A DNA stretch of 64,000 nucleotides, taken from the NCBI RefSeq assembly GCF_019802345.1, contig NZ_JAINDZ010000027.1, positions 1 to 64,000 of the forward strand, read 5' to 3'. Position 1 is the stretch's first letter; each line of letters opens with the position of its first letter. Of the stretch, positions 41,980-50,272 are shown piece by piece. The notes below the pieces were generated by a model, which saw only the letters and a list, made by a program, of their open reading frames with translations, was not told the DNA's origin and ran no database searches. Made by a program: the position numbers and the translations under genes. Source of the stretch: Methylosinus sp. Sm6. GTDB lineage: Bacteria; Pseudomonadota; Alphaproteobacteria; Rhizobiales; Beijerinckiaceae.

Positions 41980-42047
41980 TCTGAGGCCGCCCCGTATGAG
42001 CCCGGCGGGAGGCTTTCCCGCCGGATCGGAATAAGTCGTTTGCTCAT
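41976..42047 (-). CDS. 23-residue micro-ORF between ParB-fold and HTH genes
   Basis: Starts ATG 42047 overlapping the ParB-fold stop (TGATG) and ends in ATGA overlap with the HTH start. Begins MSKRLIPIRRESLPPGSYG. It fills the gap exactly, so it is translated at least as a coupling leader. Too short for a family call. Confidence 0.4.
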   Translation of the reverse strand: MSKRLIPIRRESLPPGSYGAASE

Positions 42048-42388
42048 CACGCCACCTCGATTTCGGCAGTCGCCGCGCCCATCGGAAACGGATGGTCGGT
42101 AAAGCGCTCGATGAAATCGCGAGCCGGCACAACGCGCTCGTCAAACCAGTTGTTGTCGTCCCAATCGAGCGTGTCGAGGTCGATCTCGCCGTCTTCGTCC
42201 ACGATCTCGATCTCGACAGAGAGGCCAAGCTCTTCGGCAGCGCGCAGGCGATGCGATCCCTCGATCGCGATCAGGCAATCACCACCGTCAATGGCGCGAA
42301 TTTTCGGCGAGCCGAGATTCGCCATCTCGGCTTTGACCTCGGCGAGGTGGACGGTATCGATGTCGTTGACAAGTATGATCGTGGTCAT
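42047..42388 (-). CDS. Small ParB-fold protein without an HTH
   Basis: 113 aa. VKAEMANLGSPKIRAIDGGD, then LIAIEGSHRLRAAEELGL (box II variant GSHRLRA), then an acidic stretch (VDEDGEIDLDTLDWDDNNWF). GGAGG about ten bases before ATG 42388. Only the ParB nuclease/CTPase-like core is present; a separate HTH gene follows in the operon. Function unknown, probably a prophage accessory system. Confidence 0.65.
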   Translation of the reverse strand: MTTIILVNDIDTVHLAEVKAEMANLGSPKIRAIDGGDCLIAIEGSHRLRAAEELGLSVEIEIVDEDGEIDLDTLDWDDNNWFDERVVPARDFIERFTDHPFPMGAATAEIEVA

Positions 42389-42439
42389 TTTCGTCGGGCC
42401 TCCTTGCCCAGTTATCGGCGGGGCCATCCCCTTCCGAAT

Positions 42440-42455
42440 GTCCTAATATTAGGAC
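42440..42455. promoter_or_regulatory. Perfect 16-bp palindrome upstream of the ParB-fold cassette
   Basis: GTCCTAATATTAGGAC, a perfect inverted repeat about 52 bp before the ParB-fold start, in a GC-rich context. Likely operator for the HTH protein of the same operon. 42456-42567 otherwise holds only a weak hairpin followed by a T-run near 42550. Confidence 0.6.
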
Positions 42456-42567
42456 GCAGCGGCGCGAGCGTCAAGCTCCATTTTCGACGTCGCCGCGCCG
42501 AGTGGATCATCCCGTCACCATCCGCGCCAGCACGCCCCGCCATCCTTCGGCGAGGGTTTTTGCACAT

Positions 42568-44223
42568 TCACGAGCGCCAACGCACTGGAAATATTTGCAA
42601 ATTTGACTGGGGGATTTCCAGGTAGCGGGCCTCCGCTACCACCGATCCCCCCGACGCCGCGATCCGCATGTTGGGGTAAACGTTGGGTGCGCCCATCAGC
42701 AAAGCCAAGTGACCCTGAAGCTCGATCTTGAGCCCCTCCTCGGAGGGCCTGACGATCACCTTCGCAACCAGCTCGCGGATTTTTTCCGCCGCCTCCTCGT
42801 TGTCCGGGGTCACGCCACGGCCGAAAACATCGCCCAGCTGCCCGACCAACTCCTCGTAGTGCCGTAGCGCGGCCGGGTGCAGGCCTACGATCTTTTCCGG
42901 TTCCGGCTGTGTCTCGAGCTCGGCAATCAGCGCCAGCTTTTGCGCCTGAGCCTCCTTCATCATCCTGGGCCCGAGGACATCGACCGGCACTCGCTCGGTC
43001 TCATAGTCCGACCACATCCTGTCGAGAGAACGCTGAACTTCAGCCAGCCTGCTCTCCAGCTTGCCGCGGTGCCGGACTTTGTCCGCCGCCAGCCGCTTGC
43101 GCTCTTCCTGGTAGGTTCGCACAAACTCCTTCAGCAGCTTCGGCGCCTTGAGATGCAGTTGCAGACCGGCCAGGACGGCTTTCTCGATTTCGTCGAGATA
43201 GAAAATCTTCCGGTTCGAGCAGGTTCCGGCCTCCCGCATTGTCGAACAATGGACCCTGACCCGGCCATGATCGCGATCTTTCATCGATAGCCCGCCGCCG
43301 CAGCACCCGCATTTCAGAAGGCCGGAGAGCAGAAACTTGGCTTTCCGCTGCTTTTGAGGCGCGTCAAAGGTCCGCTCAGCCTTGCGCTGCTGCGCTGCCT
43401 CGAACACGTCCTTGGCGATGATCGCCAAGTGCGGCGCGTCTGACCGCTTCCATTCCTCCGGCGGGTTCGAGCGTGAAACACGTCGACCCGTATCCGGGTC
43501 CTTGATCATTCGGACACGGTTCCACACGACGGCGCCGGCATAGAGCTCGTTGAGAATGATTCCGTGATGCCGCTTCTTGTTCCCGTTGATCGTCGATGGC
43601 GTCCAATTGCCCCCGCGAGGTGGCTTCGCGCCTTCCTTGTTCAGCGAGTGGGCGATTTCTCGCGGAGTCTTCCCGCGCACATAATCCTGGAAAATACGAC
43701 GAACGACCGCAGCTTCGGATTCGACGATCTCCAATTCGCCCGGCTTGCCGGCCACAGGCCGATAGCCATAGGCCCGACCACCGGCGTGGCGCCCGTCTCT
43801 CACGACGCCCTGCATTCCGCGTCGAACCTTATGAGCCAAGTCTGTCAGAAAAAGCGACCCGAGAAGTCCGCGCACGCCGATCTGAATCTGATCCGCGACT
43901 CCTTCGTGAACAGCGCGCAGCTCGACTCCCAGGAAATTGCGTCGCTTCCAAATTCCTGCAAGATCTTCCTGGTCGCGCGAAATACGATCCAACGCTTCGA
44001 TCAAAATGACATCGAATGCGCCGTCGCGGGCCGTATCGAGAAGACGCATCAATCCATCGCGGCCATACATCGAAGCGCCCGAACGCGCTCGATCGTCGTA
44101 GACGCCGACGATCTCCAGATCATTGCGTTCGGCGTAGTTTCTGCACACCGCCACTTGGTCTTCGATCGAGCGCTCGTGCTGTAGTTCCGTCGAAAAACGG
44201 GCGTAGATCCCTGCGCGCTTCAT
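42568..44223 (-). CDS. int: Second large serine integrase, C-terminal tail replaced
   Basis: 551 aa. Same architecture as the prophage integrase: nucleophile Ser11 in IYARFSTELQ, EALDRISRD, recombinase domain with HHGIILNELYAGAVVWNR, zinc ribbon (CGCCG, CSTMREAGTC), coiled coil. Near the end it reads SVVAEARYLEIPQ, whereas the tRNA-coded version in the other integrase reads LVAEEGLEPPT. The last ~24 codons come from prophage attR DNA. ATG 44223 has GGAGG eight bases upstream. Probably the integrase of an earlier element in the same tRNA; the changed tail may or may not matter. Confidence 0.9.
   Translation of the reverse strand: MKRAGIYARFSTELQHERSIEDQVAVCRNYAERNDLEIVGVYDDRARSGASMYGRDGLMRLLDTARDGAFDVILIEALDRISRDQEDLAGIWKRRNFLGVELRAVHEGVADQIQIGVRGLLGSLFLTDLAHKVRRGMQGVVRDGRHAGGRAYGYRPVAGKPGELEIVESEAAVVRRIFQDYVRGKTPREIAHSLNKEGAKPPRGGNWTPSTINGNKKRHHGIILNELYAGAVVWNRVRMIKDPDTGRRVSRSNPPEEWKRSDAPHLAIIAKDVFEAAQQRKAERTFDAPQKQRKAKFLLSGLLKCGCCGGGLSMKDRDHGRVRVHCSTMREAGTCSNRKIFYLDEIEKAVLAGLQLHLKAPKLLKEFVRTYQEERKRLAADKVRHRGKLESRLAEVQRSLDRMWSDYETERVPVDVLGPRMMKEAQAQKLALIAELETQPEPEKIVGLHPAALRHYEELVGQLGDVFGRGVTPDNEEAAEKIRELVAKVIVRPSEEGLKIELQGHLALLMGAPNVYPNMRIAASGGSVVAEARYLEIPQSNLQIFPVRWRS
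42630..42641. other. attR: attR core of the prophage
   Basis: Second copy of CCTCCGCTACCA. It is the right half of GGTAGCGG-GCCT-CCGCTACC (42621-42640), the central dyad of the reconstructed attP. To its right, CCCCCGAC (42648-42655) mirrors GTCGGGGG of the tRNA T-arm (3544-3551), as expected for a rebuilt attB. Confidence 0.85.
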
Positions 44224-44531
44224 CGGCCTGCCTCCGCAATAAGGTCTCTTCGACCTCTCGGGCTTTCCGATGATCCTCGGTTGCGTTGAGATTCGCAAAC
44301 CGACCCTAACCGGAGAATCGCCGGTGGCCGCCAAGCCGCTCGCTCGCTACGGCGCTATGAAAAGCGCGCGTCGCGAGCGGCTTGCTCCCGAACTGCTACA
44401 CCACCGGTGGGGACACGACCGGCGCAAGCGTGACCTGACTCGATCTGGACTCGATCTCTTGCCGGCGCGCATCGTCGGCGATAGCCTGCCGATGAGCTGC
44501 TATCTTTCCGTGAAATGCCTGGACGCTTCCA
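44224..44531. other. Gap upstream of the second integrase
   Basis: 308 bp with no convincing gene, RNA or repeat. It should hold the divergent promoters of the integrase and the downstream membrane-protein gene. No third copy of the att core. Confidence 0.4.
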
Positions 44532-45221
44532 ATGACGAAAGCCATCAACTGCCTGAATTTGGATGGAGACGACGATGTCGAACTGCTTCGCGCCGTCGAG
44601 GAAGCCTTCGGAGTCAAAATTTCCGATGCGGAAGCGCTCCGTTGTGAAACGATCGGGGAGCTCTTTCACATCGTTTCCTCCAAGCTGAACTTATCCGACG
44701 CGCGGGGCCTCGGTTGCCCCACCGCTCTCGCATTCGTTCGTTTGCGGGCCGCGCTACGCCGTTTGGGGCATGCACGCCACGCAAGCTCCAAAACCGATCT
44801 GAGAATCGTTTTTCGTGAGCACGGGGCCACGCGCCTGCACGACGACCTATCGAGAGAGACGGGCCTGAAGCTTCCCCCCCTCGTGCTCCACCCGGCGAGC
44901 GCGATGGTTTTGACGCTTATCGTCGCGTGCGGCGTCGCATTCTCCCTTTGGGCAGGTTCCGGGCTCCCGCTTCTCGGTTCCGCAATCATCGCTGTGATTT
45001 CCGCGTTTATACTGCCCAAGACAATTCCTGAGGGAACGGACAGCCTCGGCGATTTTGCGGCCAGCTCCGCTGCTTGGAACTACGGAACACTTTCCATGCA
45101 AGCCGGAGGCGCCAGACCTAGAGACATTTGGAAAGCTCTTACAATCGTGATTCAGCAGAGCACCGGCTCGAATTTCAAACATGAGCTTAATTCAGACACT
45201 CGCTTCTTCGCTAAACGATGA
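44532..45221 (+). CDS. Membrane protein with an acyl-carrier-like N-terminus
   Basis: 229 aa. Residues about 12-58 (VELLRAVEEAFGVKISDAEA, TIGELFHIVSSKL) resemble the helix pattern of acyl carrier/DUF1493 proteins, but no DSL phosphopantetheine motif is present. Two membrane helices follow (AMVLTLIVACGVAFSLWAGS, LLGSAIIAVISAFILP). AT-richer than the prophage. Probably cargo of the earlier element; the role is unknown. Confidence 0.5.
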   Translation: MTKAINCLNLDGDDDVELLRAVEEAFGVKISDAEALRCETIGELFHIVSSKLNLSDARGLGCPTALAFVRLRAALRRLGHARHASSKTDLRIVFREHGATRLHDDLSRETGLKLPPLVLHPASAMVLTLIVACGVAFSLWAGSGLPLLGSAIIAVISAFILPKTIPEGTDSLGDFAASSAAWNYGTLSMQAGGARPRDIWKALTIVIQQSTGSNFKHELNSDTRFFAKR

Positions 45222-45271
45222 CGCTGATTACTCGAGGCTTGAGACCGCGCGCAAGAACTGGAGGATGCAGG

Positions 45272-45514
45272 ATGTTGCGGGTCGAAACGGGCTTCCAGGA
45301 CAGTCCGGGTGACGGGTTCTATTTTGTCTTGCAATATAAATGTCGCGCCCTGACGGAGCAGATTGAAGAGCTTGGTCTCGAGGACGCCGACAAGGTGATC
45401 TTGTGGGAAGAAGATTGCGCGGGCTTTGAAATGGAAGCAACGCTGATTTTTGACTACAAGCACCCGATGATGCTCGAGCGGACATTGTGGGCGAGGGCCG
45501 AACGGGAACTGTAA
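45272..45514 (+). CDS. Small soluble protein downstream of the membrane protein
   Basis: 80 aa from ATG 45272, chosen because GGAGG lies seven bases upstream; ATG 45218 (ATGA overlap) would add 18 residues. Alternating beta pattern (GDGFYFVLQYKCRALTEQIE, AGFEMEATLIFDYKHPMM). Unknown family; probably co-transcribed with the upstream gene. Confidence 0.5.
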   Translation: MLRVETGFQDSPGDGFYFVLQYKCRALTEQIEELGLEDADKVILWEEDCAGFEMEATLIFDYKHPMMLERTLWARAEREL

Positions 45515-45799
45515 CGCACCGTTCTCCTACCGCGAATACACGGAATTGCCTACCCCACGAATATGGAACTGTCAGGTCCGCGTCCGCTTGGCGCCATTTC
45601 GCTATAGGCGTGCGTAACTCGGCTCCGACTCGCTATTCGGCAGTTGATACGAACGGTATTGGACCACCGAGCATTCGCGAGGGGCCTTCTCCGGCGTCGC
45701 CGCCCCCTCCCGCAGGGCTGCGCGAAAACTGCAAGATAATCCTTGAATTCTGAGATCGGCTCTCGATTGCGCTGCAAAGTTCCAGCGCATGTTCCGAGC
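45515..45799. other. Gap between the older element and host-type genes
   Basis: 285 bp without a gene. The right end of the earlier element probably lies in or beyond here, but no att-core copy is visible. Confidence 0.35.
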
Positions 45800-45985
45800 A
45801 TGGCCGACGTCATCTCCCTCCCACTCCGCCCGCACCCACTGCCGCCTCGGCTCGTGAACGATGGCTGGTGGCTCGCGCGCCATCCGTCTGCTCACGTCAG
45901 GCCCCTCCCTGCTCGCAACCGGCAGCTCTGCAACGTCATTCCATTCCCGATCGCTCGTCGCCGAAGGAAAGCCAGTGATGATTGA
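45800..45985 (+). CDS. Small basic protein before the DUF4173 gene
   Basis: 61 aa: MADVISLPLRPHPLPPRLVN, then LCNVIPFPIARRRRKASDD. The ISLPLRP/VIPFPIARRRR pattern is that of short alphaproteobacterial proteins with a basic end. It overlaps the DUF4173 start by 8 bp. Function unknown. Confidence 0.5.
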   Translation: MADVISLPLRPHPLPPRLVNDGWWLARHPSAHVRPLPARNRQLCNVIPFPIARRRRKASDD

Positions 45986-47507
45986 ACTTTCTTTGTTCCC
46001 CCGCTCTCCCATGCAATGGCTGGCGCGCAGGCTCGCCGTCGCCGCGGGGGCTGTGGCGTTGGCCGATTGGCTGTTCTTCGATCCTTTCCCCCTCGGCCTG
46101 TCGCTCGCTCTATTCCTCGGCGCCGGCGGTCTGGCGACGATCGTCGCCAATCCGATCCGCGCGAGCATGCGCCTGCGGATCGCCGCCGCCGCGGCGCTCA
46201 TTCTCGCGCTTCTGGCGATCGTCGAGGACGTTTCCCTGCTGTCGGTTCTCGTCGCGGTCGGAGCGACGCTGCTGTTCGCGCAGGTCATGACCTTCGGCGC
46301 CGGCGTCTGGCCCTCGCAGCTGCGCCGCGCGTCCAGCCTGCCGTTCCTCGGACCGTTCTGGCTCATCGGCGATACGCTTCGCGTGCGAAAACTGTCGCAG
46401 CGCGGGCGCAAGACGATCCGGCGCGCGGCGAGCTTGGTCGCCTGGATCGCGCCGATCGGGCTGCTTCTCGTGTTCCTGTCGCTCTTCGCGGTCGCCAATC
46501 CTGTGATCGAAGAGTGGACGCGGCGGCTCGATCCCCTGCGCAATCTCGACCTGATCTCGCCGATGCGGATTCTCTTCTGGCTGATGATGGCCTGCCTGAC
46601 ATGGCCCTTCCTTCACCTGCGCCGTTCGCGCAGGATGCCGCAGCGACCCACTCCTGCATTCGCCAGCCGGAAGGGCGGCGATGTCGGCGCGCTGCTCGGC
46701 CGCGACGCGGTGCTGCGGTCGCTGGTCCTGTTCAATGCCCTGTTCGCTCTGCAAACATCGCTGGATATGGCCTATCTCTGGGGTGGGCTGACATTGCCGA
46801 CCGGCCTCACTTATCCGGCCTATGCGCATCGCGGCGCCTATCCGCTGCTCGCGACCGCCCTGCTCGCCGCGGGATTCGTCCTCGTGGCGATGCGTCCCGG
46901 CGGCCCCGCAGAAGATTCGCGATACATAAAGCCGCTGATGCTGATCTTCGTCGCGCAGAACGTCCTGCTCGTGCTGTCGTCGATCTTTCGCACCGCTCTT
47001 TATGTCGACGCCTATTCCCTCACCGAGCTGCGCCTTTCGGCGATCATCTGGATGGGGCTGGTCACTGTGGGCCTCATTCTGATCGTCATCCAGATCGTCC
47101 TGCGGAAATCCAACACATGGCTGCTCGACGCCAATGCGCTCGCCGCGGCCGCGACACTCTACGCCTGCTGCTTTATCAATTTCCCTCATGTCGTCGCGAG
47201 CTACAATGTCGCGCATTGCGCCGAGACGAGCGGCGCCGGCCCGGCGCTCGACCTGTACTATCTTCGCTCGCTCGGGCCGCAGGCGATCCCGGCCTATGAC
47301 CAATATCTTCGTCTCCACGCCGAGCGGACCGACGGCGGACGCCTTCCGCCGGGGAGCGAGCTGCCGAACCGCGCCTTCGCCCGGTTCTCTGTCACCGATA
47401 TCGACTGGCGTAGCTGGACCTTCCGCGGATGGCGCCTGAAGCGATATTTCGATACATATCCGCAGGGCGCAACGCCGATGAGCGACGGCGCCTCGGAAAA
47501 CCAATAG
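45978..47507 (+). CDS. DUF4173 multipass membrane protein
   Basis: 509 aa with about ten hydrophobic segments. Hallmarks of the family: LTYPAYAHRGAYPLLATALL, SLTELRLSAIIWMGLVTVGL, ATLYACCFINFPHVVASYNV. A soluble C-terminal ~100 residues follow (YLRSLGPQAIPAYDQYL). It is followed 10 bp later by a two-component pair, a context seen with this family. The role is unknown, perhaps signal sensing or envelope. Confidence 0.8.
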   Translation: MIELSLFPRSPMQWLARRLAVAAGAVALADWLFFDPFPLGLSLALFLGAGGLATIVANPIRASMRLRIAAAAALILALLAIVEDVSLLSVLVAVGATLLFAQVMTFGAGVWPSQLRRASSLPFLGPFWLIGDTLRVRKLSQRGRKTIRRAASLVAWIAPIGLLLVFLSLFAVANPVIEEWTRRLDPLRNLDLISPMRILFWLMMACLTWPFLHLRRSRRMPQRPTPAFASRKGGDVGALLGRDAVLRSLVLFNALFALQTSLDMAYLWGGLTLPTGLTYPAYAHRGAYPLLATALLAAGFVLVAMRPGGPAEDSRYIKPLMLIFVAQNVLLVLSSIFRTALYVDAYSLTELRLSAIIWMGLVTVGLILIVIQIVLRKSNTWLLDANALAAAATLYACCFINFPHVVASYNVAHCAETSGAGPALDLYYLRSLGPQAIPAYDQYLRLHAERTDGGRLPPGSELPNRAFARFSVTDIDWRSWTFRGWRLKRYFDTYPQGATPMSDGASENQ

Positions 47508-47517
47508 GCGCGCTTCC

Positions 47518-48212
47518 GTGGCCAAACGCATTCTCGTCGCCGACGATGATTCCCACATCCGCGACATCATCTGTTTCGCGCTGGAGAAGGCCGGCATGAA
47601 GACGGTCTCCGCCTGCGACGGCGCCGAGGCGCTGCGCCGCTTCGGCGAGGCGGCGCCCGATCTCGTCGTGCTCGACATCGGCATGCCCGAGATGGACGGC
47701 CTCGAAGTGTGCCGGCGAATCCGCAAGACATCGGATGCGCCGATCCTGTTCCTCTCCGCGCGCGACGAGGAGATCGACCGGGTGATCGGCCTCGAGATCG
47801 GCGGCGATGATTACGTCACCAAGCCATTCAGCCCGCGCGAATTGGTGGCGCGCGTCAATGCGATATTGAAGCGAACGCAGGCCCGCCCCTCGCCGGAGAC
47901 CGCGCCGCTGTCGCGCGGCGATCTCACCCTCGAACCGAACGCGCATGCCGCGCGCTTCCGGATGCAGCCGCTCGCCCTGACGGCGATCGAATTCGCAATT
48001 CTGAAGACCCTGCTCGCGCGCCCCGGCATGTGTTCACGCGCGATCAGATTCTCGATGCCGCCTATGGCGGCGCGATCCATGTCGCCGACCGCACGATCGA
48101 CAGCCACATCCGCAATATTCGCGCGAAATTCGCCGCTCTCCATTGCGACAATGCGATCGAGACAGTGCATGGCGTCGGCTTCCGCATCGGCCGCTGCGAG
48201 GCGAGCGCGTGA
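47518..48212 (+). pseudogene. OmpR-type response regulator, frameshifted
   Basis: GTG 47518. The receiver is intact (LVADDD, phosphate acceptor in VVLDIGMPEMDGLE, VTKPFSPREL), and the winged helix begins (LTAIEFAILKTLLARPGM). Right after this, one base is missing (near 48031). The rest (FTRDQILDAAYGGAIHVADR, HIRNIRAKF, VHGVGFRIG) continues in another frame to 48212. In the original frame the protein would run to 48339 with a nonsense tail. Unless this is a sequencing error, DNA binding is lost. Confidence 0.85.
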
Positions 48213-49834
48213 TCGATCGGCCGTCGAGCATCGAGGTCCCGCGCAAATGGCGCCCGAGCGTCGGCCTGATCGTGGCGATGGTGATGGTCGCTGCTTTGGC
48301 GCTGCCGCTCGCAGGATTGTTCTTCTTCCGCATCTATGAGAACCAGCTCATTCACCAGACGGAGTCGGAGCTGATCGGACAGAGCGCGGCCCTCGCCGCG
48401 GTGATGCGACGCGAGATCGAAAGCGCGCCGGAGAATTTCGTTCTCGGCGCCGAGATCGCCGCGCCAGCGAGTGTTTCCGATGAGCGCTACACGCCGATCA
48501 TGCCGACGCTCGATCTGACCACAGACCATATGCTGGGACAAAGGCCCGAGGCGCTGCCCGCCGCAACGCCGGCCACCGCCGGATTCGTCGCGCTCGGCGC
48601 GCGCCTCACGCCCGATCTCGTCGCGATCCAGCAGGTCACGCTCGCCGGCTTTCGTCTCATCGATCCCCGAGGCGTCGTGATCGCCAGACGCGAGGAGATT
48701 GGACTGTCGCTCGCCCATGTCGAGGAGGTCGCCGACGCGCTTCAGGGGCGGTTTCGCAGCGTCATGCGCGCGCGGATTTCAAAGCACGCGCCGCCGCCGC
48801 TCTATTCCTCGAGCCGTGGGACGGGGGTGCGCATCTTCATCGCCATGCCTGTCGTCCTGCGCGGCCGCGTCGCCGGCGTCGTCTACGCCTCGCGCACGCC
48901 GAGCAATATTTTCAAGAGCTTTTATGAGGAGCGCGGGAAGGTGGCGCTCGCGGCTCTGACCATTGCGGGCCTCGCTCTGCTGATCGGCTTCGTGTTCCTG
49001 CGAACCATCACGCGGCCGCTGCGCGAGCTGACGCGCCGCACGGCCGCGATCGGTCGCGGCGACCGCAGCGCGCTGCGACCGCTCACCCATCACGGCGCGA
49101 CGGAGATCGCGCAATTGTCGCAGAGCTTTCTCGACATGGCCGCGACGCTCCAGAATCGCTCGGACTTCATCGCCACCTTCGCCGCCCATGTCTCGCACGA
49201 ATTGAAATCGCCGCTGACATCGATACAGGGCGCGGCGGAGCTGCTGCGCGACGATCTCGATTCGTCGCTCCACGGCATGAGCGCCGACCACCGGCGCCGC
49301 TTCCTCGACAACATCATATCCGACACGGAGCGGCTGACGGCGGTAGTGAGACGGCTGCACGAGCTCGCCCGTGCGGAAGCCGCGCCGACCGAAGGACAGA
49401 CGAGGATCGCCGACGCGCTCGCCGATCTGCGCTCGGGCTTTTCGACTCTGGACATAGAGACGAATGGCGATATCGACCTGCCGATCCGCATGTCGGCGGA
49501 AAGCGCCCGCATCGTGCTCTTCCATCTCGCCGACAATGCGGCGCGCCACGGCGCAACGCTTCTGACGATCACGGCCGCGAGACAGAGCGACGCGCTGCAT
49601 GTCGCGGTCCGGGACAATGGCGCGGGCGTCTCACCTGCCAATCGTGACAAAATCTTCGACAACTTCTTCACGACGCGGCGCGACAGCGGCGGCACCGGCA
49701 TGGGCCTCGCAATCGTGCGCGCCCTGCTGCAAGCCCATGGCGGAACCATCGCTCTGGCCGAGGACGCTTCGCCGGCCGGCGCCACGCTCGTTTTGACGAT
49801 TCCGCTCGCGGAATCGAACGCCGCGCGATCATGA
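48209..49834 (+). CDS. Sensor histidine kinase
   Basis: 541 aa from GTG 48209 (GTGA overlap with the regulator). Membrane helix 18-40, periplasmic domain of ~200 residues, second helix about 246-268, HAMP, HisKA with FAAHVSHELKSPLTSIQG (His about 330), HATPase with LADNAARHG, DNGAGVSP, GGTGMGLAIV. CreC-like layout. It remains intact while its partner regulator is frameshifted. Confidence 0.9.
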   Translation: MIDRPSSIEVPRKWRPSVGLIVAMVMVAALALPLAGLFFFRIYENQLIHQTESELIGQSAALAAVMRREIESAPENFVLGAEIAAPASVSDERYTPIMPTLDLTTDHMLGQRPEALPAATPATAGFVALGARLTPDLVAIQQVTLAGFRLIDPRGVVIARREEIGLSLAHVEEVADALQGRFRSVMRARISKHAPPPLYSSSRGTGVRIFIAMPVVLRGRVAGVVYASRTPSNIFKSFYEERGKVALAALTIAGLALLIGFVFLRTITRPLRELTRRTAAIGRGDRSALRPLTHHGATEIAQLSQSFLDMAATLQNRSDFIATFAAHVSHELKSPLTSIQGAAELLRDDLDSSLHGMSADHRRRFLDNIISDTERLTAVVRRLHELARAEAAPTEGQTRIADALADLRSGFSTLDIETNGDIDLPIRMSAESARIVLFHLADNAARHGATLLTITAARQSDALHVAVRDNGAGVSPANRDKIFDNFFTTRRDSGGTGMGLAIVRALLQAHGGTIALAEDASPAGATLVLTIPLAESNAARS

Positions 49835-50226
49835 GAAAGCGGCTGGCGATCTGCGCCGCGATCATCCTCGCCGGACTCTCGCTGCGCGCCTTCGGGCTTG
49901 CACTCGGCCTGCCGGCCGTCGTTGTAAAATATGGTGGCTCCATCCTCTGGGCGGCGATGGTGTATTTCATCGTCGCCCTGTCGCGAGGCGATCGGCCGCG
50001 ATGGCGGAACGCAGTGGCGGCGATGTCGATCGCGATCGCGGTGGAAGCCTTCCGGCTCTATCACACGCCCTGGCTCGACGCCTTCCGCCTGACGCTTCCC
50101 GGCGCCCTGCTCCTCGGCCGCATCTTCTCGGCCTGGAACATTCTCGCCGACGCCACCGGCGTCGCGCTGGCGACCGCATGCGATCCCGGCGCGAGACCGG
50201 CCCAGAGCCGATGGCGTCGCGCGTGA
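49831..50226 (+). CDS. DUF2809 membrane protein
   Basis: 131 aa, ATGA overlap with the kinase. Three to four helices; LSLRAFGLALGLPAVVVKYG, GSILWAAMVYFIVALSR and EAFRLYHTPWLDAFRLTLPG mark DUF2809. Last gene of the operon. A decayed second copy lies at 52239. Confidence 0.8.
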   Translation: MRKRLAICAAIILAGLSLRAFGLALGLPAVVVKYGGSILWAAMVYFIVALSRGDRPRWRNAVAAMSIAIAVEAFRLYHTPWLDAFRLTLPGALLLGRIFSAWNILADATGVALATACDPGARPAQSRWRRA

Positions 50227-50272
50227 TCGCCTCTATCGACGGCGGCTTCCCGCCCCTGAAGCGAGCGGCCGC

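Larger units (their letters stand above)
3563..42641. mobile_element. Complete siphovirus-type prophage inserted in tRNA-Met
   Basis: The unit runs from the tRNA 3' end to its 12-bp duplicate. It contains an integrase beside attL, a CI/Cro-type switch, replication and regulatory genes, HNH-terminase-portal-protease-capsid, a tail operon and a lysis cassette. No module that a temperate HK97-like siphovirus needs appears broken. The tail tip genes are those of alphaproteobacterial gene transfer agents. At about 39 kb it has the size of a full phage rather than a 14-15 kb GTA cluster, and it carries its own integrase, repressor and methylase. Confidence 0.9.

Noticed and set aside
45515-45799. 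Right attachment site of the second element
   Set aside because: No copy of the 12-bp tRNA core or a close variant was found here or elsewhere to the right in the window.
46110-47726. 538-aa open frame on the minus strand
   Set aside because: Antisense to the DUF4173 gene and response regulator; hydrophilic low-complexity sequence without motifs.
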